DNA of 64,000 nucleotides from Microstegium vimineum (lineage: Eukaryota > Streptophyta > Magnoliopsida > Poales > Poaceae): the NCBI GenBank assembly GCA_022036555.1, contig CM039126.1, forward strand, positions 11,543,591 through 11,607,590, written 5' to 3'. The first letter of the stretch is position 1. Each line of letters begins with the position of its first letter. The position numbers and the translations under genes were made by a program. This document shows positions 57,516 to 64,000 of this stretch, piece by piece. A model generated the notes under the pieces. The model did not search any database. It saw nothing but the letters and a program-made list of their open reading frames with translations, and was not told the DNA's origin.

Positions 57516-59828
57516 GTGTGTGGCTGTCGTTGACACCAATTTCTCCATCCCTCTCTCTCCTCCTTATTCATGGTGCATAGGCATAGATTTTCCAAACCCA
57601 TGTCCCCAAGCTTTCCCTCCACTGCTCGTATTCTTGTTTACCACTCGCGCATACCCTTCGGCCGAGCAAGGATGGCTTGGCAACCTTCAGATTTCCCTAC
57701 TCCAAGGAGCCCCTCTATGGCAGGAGGATGAGGCTAAGCAAGCCAACAACAAATCGCTCAGGACTCGAGGGCTCAACCACGACACCAGGAATCTTGACTG
57801 ACATGAAGCCTGGGCTAGGCCCTACCCTAGCAACCACTTGGGCCATTGCTCGTAGAGCAACCAAAATCCAGACGCCTAGAGCCTAACAGGGAGCCTGATA
57901 GGCACAAAGGCTCTAGACCGTTTGCTTGTTCCACAACTGCAAGGCGTTGTCGTGGACTTCCTCGGCAAGGTCACGCACAAGCATGACACATCATGACAAG
58001 GGACTCCCAAGCCCCAAGGGCAGTAGGCCCACTCAGCCCCTCTGGATGGGGGAGGCTCCTTGCATACCAAGGAAGTCTCGATAACGCTCAATTAGGGGAG
58101 GCCACACAGCGGCAAACTACACCTGATGGTCAAGCATTAGATAGAACAAGGACATTGAGGAGTGGTTGTGGCATTGTTTCCCCCAACTACATGATAAAGG
58201 AGTACCCAACGACACCAAGAAAAGGGACCAGAATCACTAGGCCGAGAATCACTAGGCTATAAACCACTTGCTTTGTACCCGAGCTCCTACAGAAGGGTGA
58301 GGATAGGGGTCAATCAATTGGTTAAGAAATATTAGGATCGGATCGATCACCCTAAGGTAGAAACTGAAGAACCCTATGTTAGCACCATGCAATCTCTTGC
58401 CAAACTCCATGCTACTAGATGTAGGGCTCAACGGCCTAAAGTAGGATAAAATGACTATGTCCTTTGCATGTTTTGATTGTCTGAGACACCAGAGAACCAA
58501 ACATCAACCTTCGATGAACAAACTTGATGCTTGCCACAATTCATGATTGATGTCTAGACAAGAATCACTCAACAGTAAAACCAAGATTCACTCAATTCAA
58601 CATACAATCTAAGAGGATTTGGGGGGGGTTGGGTAGGGAAAGCAGGGAATTAGAGGGAGACATCAAGAACAATAGACACAAGTTCTCAATCAGAAGGTAG
58701 ACGAAGATGTTTTACTCTCGTTCATCCCTCCTCGTCCAAACATTGTGCTTTCCTTTGTAGTTGGAGCCCATTCTTCAGCCAAGCCCACTAGGCGGCCCAA
58801 TCAGAGCCCACTTGATGGCCTAGTCCATGTCATTCCCCACTACTAAAATGCATCTTGCCCTTAGGTCGTTGTATTGATCTTCTTATTCTCTTGTAGGTTA
58901 GCTTGTGTTGGTTGATAGACATGCAATGGAGATCAGTCCACAAGAGAGCTATATGAAAATGATCAACATCAGTATGATTTGGAGTGTGCCTATACCATCA
59001 CCGGTTCAAATCCTTTGTTGATTTATCCTAAACTTTGTCATTCATCTCAGATCAGTCTAGACAGTGACAATGATTTTCTTATTGAAGGTGTCTCTAAACC
59101 TCTTCTTGTTGCTTCTCCTGGATTGGCCTGATCTAGGTGGTTCCCCCTCAGCACAGGGCTCAAACGAAAGTCTTGCCTAGCTCCATCGTCGAGCCATTCA
59201 CCTCCCTGTAGGCATCGTTGAAAGTTCATATGCCTTGGTGTTACAGTTTTTTCTTCTATCTTTTTGATGTATTTATGGTTGTGCCACTAGCCCCCTTGTG
59301 TTGGGGCAGTCTGTGGTTGTTTTATTATTAGTAGATATACCACAACTAAGCCTTGTGCAAAGACTACTGTACTTGTTTTAATCCGGAATTTTTAAAATTA
59401 ACTGGACGATAAATCAAGCCTTATCTTCTAAAAATGAGGCTATTGATGATAAATCAATACTGTTCAGATGCAGATTCTCTCCTCTCTGGTGACGGTTAAA
59501 AAAAAAGATGTGTTTAAAGTTTCAGAATTTTTGGCGGTTGTTTGATCGAGTTTTGGTCCTCCATCTTGTTTTTTGAGGCTATTTTGGAACTTCCGACACC
59601 TAACTTCTAACCTCAACTTATAACTTTTGTTTGTTGGGTACTATTTTTGCGATCCCTTTGCCGTTAGAAGTTCCCAGCTTTGTCCTTTGGAATTGTTTGG
59701 ATCTAGTATTTAATAAAAAAAAATAGTATAGCGTCCAATAGTCTCGTCATGGCTATAGAAACATGAGTTTTGCTAAACACATGCTTCGCCCATTTCAAAT
59801 TATAGATTTTGGCTTTTCTAGATGGGAA
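57512..59828. other. Intergenic, probable old repeat sequence
   Basis: I see no gene here. GC-rich runs at 57,780-58,260 and phrases such as agcccactaggcggcccaat (58,780-58,820) look like decayed retrotransposon sequence. No frame carries a recognisable domain and no LTR pair or target duplication was found. Confidence 0.4.
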
Positions 59829-60208
59829 CGTATCCTATGCAAATCACAACTTTGTAAAAATCCGTACAAATCATAGCAAAAAACTTATCTAAATTCAGAA
59901 AAAAAAATCACACATGTAGATGATACGATGATACATAACTTTGTAAAATATCTTGTCCAAACTCGACTTCGTTTGTTAGATATAAAAATAACAAATTTTT
60001 GACAAATCATTTGGACACCTTTCTAGCTTGAAATTTCTTATTTTTATATCTCACAAATGAAGTCGAATTTGGACAAGATATTTTACAAAGTTGTGTATCA
60101 TCATATCATATACATGTGTGATTTTTTTTTGGTGAATTTAGATGAATGTTTTGTCATTGTTTGCAGGGTTTTCACGAAAGGTTGTGGTTTACATCTAATA
60201 CGTTGTCT
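59829..60208. repeat. Long imperfect inverted repeat (hairpin, MITE-like)
   Basis: A left arm (about 59,831-59,998) and a right arm (about 60,027-60,206) are reverse complements over roughly 170 bp at high identity. For example, aaaatatcttgtcc pairs with ggacaagatatttt and aaaatcacacatgta with tacatgtgtgatttt. The loop is about 30 bases. A transcript would fold into one long stem. It is probably a MITE with long terminal repeats; the target duplication was not established. Confidence 0.8.
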
Positions 60209-61648
60209 TTCGAGATACATAATTTTTACTATACACTTAAATATACACATACACTTAAATATACACTATGTTTTGATAAATAGAAAAAGTAATGTATTTA
60301 TAAAAATAAAAAAGTCGTATAATTTAGAAAATAAGAAAGGTGGTAGTGTTTAAAAAAAGAAAATAAAGGCTAATCCTTTGTCTTTGTGGTATGCGTGACA
60401 GTGCAATCTGCAATTAATGAGGCTATTAGTTATCACGAGACCATGATCCAACTTTTTTTTTATGAACACGTCCTGTGAGCACTAATTCGGTAGTACTTTT
60501 TCAACCAACGAATAGCTATAACTTTTGCTTTGGCCATCTCTTCATATGACTTCGTTCGAATAATTTAAAATTTGAATTTCAAAATATGATAACTTCAAAC
60601 AATATTTTAAGATAGTAAAAGATTTCACATGAAAAAGTAGTAAACAACCAAGTGGTAAAACCCAACATTGTCAACAAATTTTGTATTGGTGATTACTTCA
60701 TCGAACAAAATGGCAACATACATTATTCACAATTAGACAGATCTTTCATATTATCACGTAATTATTTGCGAGATCTATCAATTTATGAGCAATGTATATT
60801 ACCACCTCATCAAAATCATTTGAATTTTTTTGACATAATCTATAACTATTATAATTATCTTATGGTAAATTAGAAATCGGATGATGAATTATCTCAAGCA
60901 AACAACAATAAAAAAGTTTTAAGAACATAATTAATTGATAGAGCATGATTTTAGAAATATTTAGGAAAAAGAATCACCACATTTGGAGATAGCACGAGGG
61001 AGAAAAACTAGTTACAATATTTCGCTGCAGATTAAAAGAAAAAACGTTTGTTCATGTTCTCAAATTTCCAATATTTACAACCCATATTTCGTTACTTGGA
61101 TCATACACCCTAACTATACTACTCAATAATTTTTTATTTGCAATTATGTATTTATCCTTTTATCCTTCACCAAAAAAAGAACTACGAAAAAGTAATTATC
61201 ATTCCTCTACTTGGGGTCCTAATCTCCTCAATTAAAAAGGCGATAAAAGGCGATGTGACGTATATAGGTCCACCAACCATAGACACACCTATCGCCTCCC
61301 ATCGCCTTTTCCCATCGCCCCCCATCACTTTCTTATGTTCTGGGCCCACCTATCATAGACACACCCATCGCGTCTCATCACCTCTCCAACCATTGTAAAA
61401 AATCTCGTATAGAATAACTTAATTAAATGAAAACGGCGACCAAGCGAGCTCCTAATGAACAACTCGCTATGCATCCCTAACTGAGAAAAACGATTGTAAC
61501 CAGTGGATGGCCGATGAGTTTGATTAGTTATCTCACACAACGATTGCGTTACTTCCAAATCATCCATAGTACCAAGAGGACCAAAGTATAAAAACCGTGC
61601 GGTCTGTTTTGCTGCACCTTTTCTGCTCTTTGCCACCAAAATTTGCAA
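60209..61648. other. Intergenic, AT-rich, no gene recognised
   Basis: This is very AT-rich, with only a 74-codon frame (60,652-60,873) that shows no known motif. At 61,230-61,385 there is a small duplicated motif (catagacacaccyatcgc twice, and aaaggcgat twice). The rightmost part (61,400-61,648) may belong to the 3' UTR of the CslA gene on the minus strand. Confidence 0.4.
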
Positions 61649-61660
61649 CGGACTCCTAGT

Positions 61661-61773
61661 TTTTTTTTTTTTCCAAAAGACGCAGGAGAACTACACTTCA
61701 TTATATTAAGAAGAAGAGAAAGGGAAAGATCCCTAAAACAAACAAGAAAAACACAACTCAACACAACACAAAC
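61661..61773 (-). mobile_element. 5'-truncated LINE (L1-type) tail
   Basis: A 113-bp insert starts with a T run (the poly-A tail on the minus strand) and is flanked by a perfect 12-bp target duplication CGGACTCCTAGT (61,649-61,660 and 61,774-61,785). Next to the tail, the minus strand reads TTAATATAATGAAGTGTAG and CTCCTGCGTC, which is the conserved 3' end of plant L1 elements. It lies about 170 bp beyond the CslA stop codon, probably within its 3' UTR. Confidence 0.85.
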
Positions 61774-61943
61774 CGGACTCCTAGTCTCTGAAACCAATGC
61801 CTGCATTCTCAATGGTCAAAGAACCTAAAACCAAGAGCCTCTTAGCTGTAGAAGCAACCTAGGAGGAGGTGATCAAAGTTCATGACCTAACTTGAACAAG
61901 TTTTCTGTTGGATCAGTCCTAGTTGAGTAGCTGTTATGTACAG

Positions 61944-63637
61944 TTATGAGTTGGAGGTGGATGTTCCGCAGAAACCGGTGCCAACAATAAGAAATGTTAT
62001 TGCCTGTAAATATATGTAAACGAAATAGAAGTCGTCTCCTAAAATCAAGTTGTATGTGGCACAGAAGAAGAGGAATATGGCAACTAAAATCTCTGATATG
62101 GTGCATCTGCAAGGAGCATGGAAACAGGTGCATAAACTAGAGTCAGCTCGAACTAAAACTTGATGAAATTTCTCAGGAACAATAAATAAAACGCCCAGCA
62201 GGCTACCTGTCACAAAACCTGCAGCGATGATTTTCAAGTATTTGTGGCTCAGACTTGGTGCCGTTTGAATTACCAAGCTTCTCAGTGACAACCCACTCGT
62301 TTACACTCCCAAGCTCGAATAAACCGATGAATGTCGCCTTTGTTCGGTGAAAAGACATCACATTCTCAAAGAGGATCCAGAATGGTATGAAATGGATATA
62401 ACTGAAATCAAAACAGTTGTTAGAAACATTTTTAACATCCTATTTGATGTGAGAGTTCTTGAAGATACAAACCTTGGATTTCTGGTGGCGTAAAGAAGTG
62501 TTATTGTTGTTGGGATATAAACCACCCCCCATACAGGAACAGTGACCTCAGGAATTAGGACAGATAAAGGAATTACTACACAGTAGAGCATGAAAGGTAC
62601 CACATGGGCAACAACCTTCCTAATGAAAAAGAAGCTGTAGATCAGATAGAGCTTCCTCCAAAGTGACACCTCCTGCACCAAGATTTAGAGGACTTCAGAT
62701 AGATATTGCAAAAGAAACAAACAACAATGCTGCAATGGAATGGTCAAATCTTGAGAGGCTCTACAATTAATACTCATGTTTTTCCTGTTTTTCTTTCTGG
62801 AGGAATTGATACTGATTCTTACTAGAGAAGAAACCACTTTATATCTAAACTCCAAACACATACTGTGGCTAGATTGTAGCGAAAAATTACCTTAGTCAGA
62901 ATAATTTCCACTCCCGTCTTCCGGAATAAATTTGCTGCCCCACATGTCCACCGATGTTGTTGACGGCGGTATGCCTTCAGATTGCTTGGCAGTTCACTTT
63001 TTACCTATGATTTCAACAATAATAAGTTTACATCATTGATCGAAAAAATATTAAGTTTGCATCACATTATAAATATGACTATTGTCTGTAGGACTACATA
63101 TCATAAGAGAAAAAATGTTGAGATAGCTTTGACATCTCTTCAGTACAATATGTACAGTAATCATATTCACCATTTTATCATGCTATATCCTGGCTATATT
63201 TTCCCCCTTATATTGTATATTGTAAGGTCAATTTCAAAGTAGAATTGCAGAAAAGACAGTGTAACTTAACTAGAAAACTGAATCCTATTAGTGCATTATA
63301 CTAGTACTATTTGTTACCTTAACATCCCCAACAAAGATGAATTTCCATCCTTTCAGAACTGCTCTGACTGCTAAATCCATGTCTTCCACAGTGGTTCGAT
63401 CCTCCCAGCCCCCAGCTTCCTTGATTGAAGAAATTCTCCAGACGCCAGCAGTTCCTGAACTTAAATAGGTTAGTCCCACAAAATTACTAATAATTGAATT
63501 CTGACACAGAGAACTTTCTGTTATACCGTTAAAACCAAAGAAGCCAAAGGTGGATGAACCTGCTTCCTGCTCTACTTTGAAGTGATAATCTAATGTCATC
63601 TTTTGTATCCTTGTCATCAGGAATTGATTGGAATTAA
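61944..63637 (-). CDS. CSLA: CslA family glucomannan 4-beta-mannosyltransferase, 3' part
   Basis: CslA proteins (GT2 family) are Golgi membrane enzymes that build the mannan or glucomannan backbone from GDP-mannose (and GDP-glucose). Six exons are visible: 63637-63527, 63454-63318, 63004-62891, 62672-62473, 62401-62219 and 62106-61944. The first gives NSNQFLMTRIQKMTLDYHFK and EQEAGSSTFGFFGFNG. The second gives GTAGVWRISSIKEAGGWEDR and the catalytic TVEDMD acidic motif. The third has RRQQHRWTCGAANL with the QxxRW motif. The rest are membrane helices (FFIRKVVAHVVPFMLYC, IFLFFCATYNLIL, YIYLQAITFLIVGTGF) and a stop after GTSTSNS. The frame is open throughout and splice sites are canonical. The 5' exons lie beyond the right edge. 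The segment between the last two exons is divergent, as is usual for this family. Confidence 0.92.
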
Positions 63638-64000
63638 CTGCAAAACCGTCCCGAAATGGCAGTCAGCAAGTTCCTGTCAATTGTAACAAGAAATGCATCA
63701 GACAGATAAGCCTACTCTGCACATAAAAGGGAACAAACTTCTGTTTTAATGAGCATGTGTTTTTTCCCCGTGCTGTAACTGTAACCATAGGTGTAATGGT
63801 GGTCATAAGCTACATGTCATTTATATATCTACTTATGCTGACTGCTAAAACCAAGCAAATAAATACAACAGCATGGTCAACGAAGGACATACTAAGAGGC
63901 AATTCAACGTTGTTTTGGACTTTTGGGTTTAATATACTGCACGGTAGTAGCAATAAGAATTATTGCTAATTCAAGTAAACAAATCTAACAATGTCAAAAA
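63638..64000 (-). other. CslA intron (window edge)
   Basis: The sequence up to the window end shows no further CslA coding. The preceding exon, expected to encode the region before VNSNQFLM, must lie beyond 64,000. I see no repeat or other gene in this stretch. Confidence 0.6.

Noticed and set aside
57149..57886. Overlapping plus-strand frames of 60-143 codons around the CT tract
   Set aside because: They include the microsatellite, overlap in different frames and show no domain.
1..64000. CRISPR array, bacterial operon or phage features
   Set aside because: The window is eukaryotic, with spliced genes and plant transposons; none of the direct repeats has regular spacers of the CRISPR type.

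Overview
This is a plant nuclear genome window, very probably from a grass (Poaceae). It has spliced genes with short GT-AG introns, two genes whose proteins are clearly plant-type (a class XI myosin and a CslA-type glycosyltransferase), and a nested transposon block of the families usual in grasses: PIF/Harbinger, hAT, Ty1-copia, Tat-like Ty3-gypsy, a Del/Tekay-like solo LTR, Stowaway and other MITEs, and a LINE tail. The genus cannot be fixed from the sequence alone.

Layout. Bases 1-600 hold small MITEs, including a clean Stowaway. About 600-7,140 is a peculiar non-coding locus built from three sequence blocks (A, B, C) that recur five to seven times. Read on the minus strand, block C carries TGATGA and CTGA boxes closed by a short co-varying stem, so it looks like a structured (C/D-box or kink-turn-like) RNA repeat. 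Two TATA boxes 34 bp apart sit at its minus-strand 5' end (7,168-7,209). From 7,256 to 43,735 lies a nest of transposons. A copia element sits just upstream of that promoter. The promoter flank plus the copia 5' end was tandemly duplicated (6,948-13,565 and 16,884-39,430), and a hAT element lies at the junction. Copy 1 was then split by a PIF/Harbinger element (7,424-12,709). Copy 2 was split by a hAT-type MITE (16,938-17,346), a minus-strand non-autonomous LTR element full of minisatellite (17,492-25,790, itself holding a 3.8-kb solo LTR), and a 12.5-kb Tat-like element with gag but no pol and a long antisense gene (25,897-38,390). The copia body follows (gag and pol remnants, truncated in RT).

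From 44,698 to about 56,035 is a class XI myosin heavy-chain gene on the minus strand, with 39 exons traced end to end: motor, six IQ motifs, coiled coil and globular tail. It is well conserved, but two single bases appear to be missing, both next to short G runs. One affects the start-codon exon and the other causes a frameshift in exon 25. The gene is therefore either recently damaged or carries two sequence errors. About 56,080-61,640 has no gene I recognise; it holds a (CT)20 tract and a 380-bp imperfect hairpin. A 5'-truncated LINE with a 12-bp target duplication (61,661-61,773) lies just beyond the 3' end of a CslA gene (probable glucomannan 4-beta-mannosyltransferase), whose last six exons (61,944-63,637) are in the window; its 5' part lies beyond the right edge.

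The two host genes are in the same orientation and not obviously linked in function. Everything between about 7.25 and 43.7 kb is transposon-derived or duplicated flank. The nesting order reads from oldest to youngest: copia, duplication (roughly 6% divergence by eye), then the Tat-like insertion (roughly 3% LTR divergence in the part compared).
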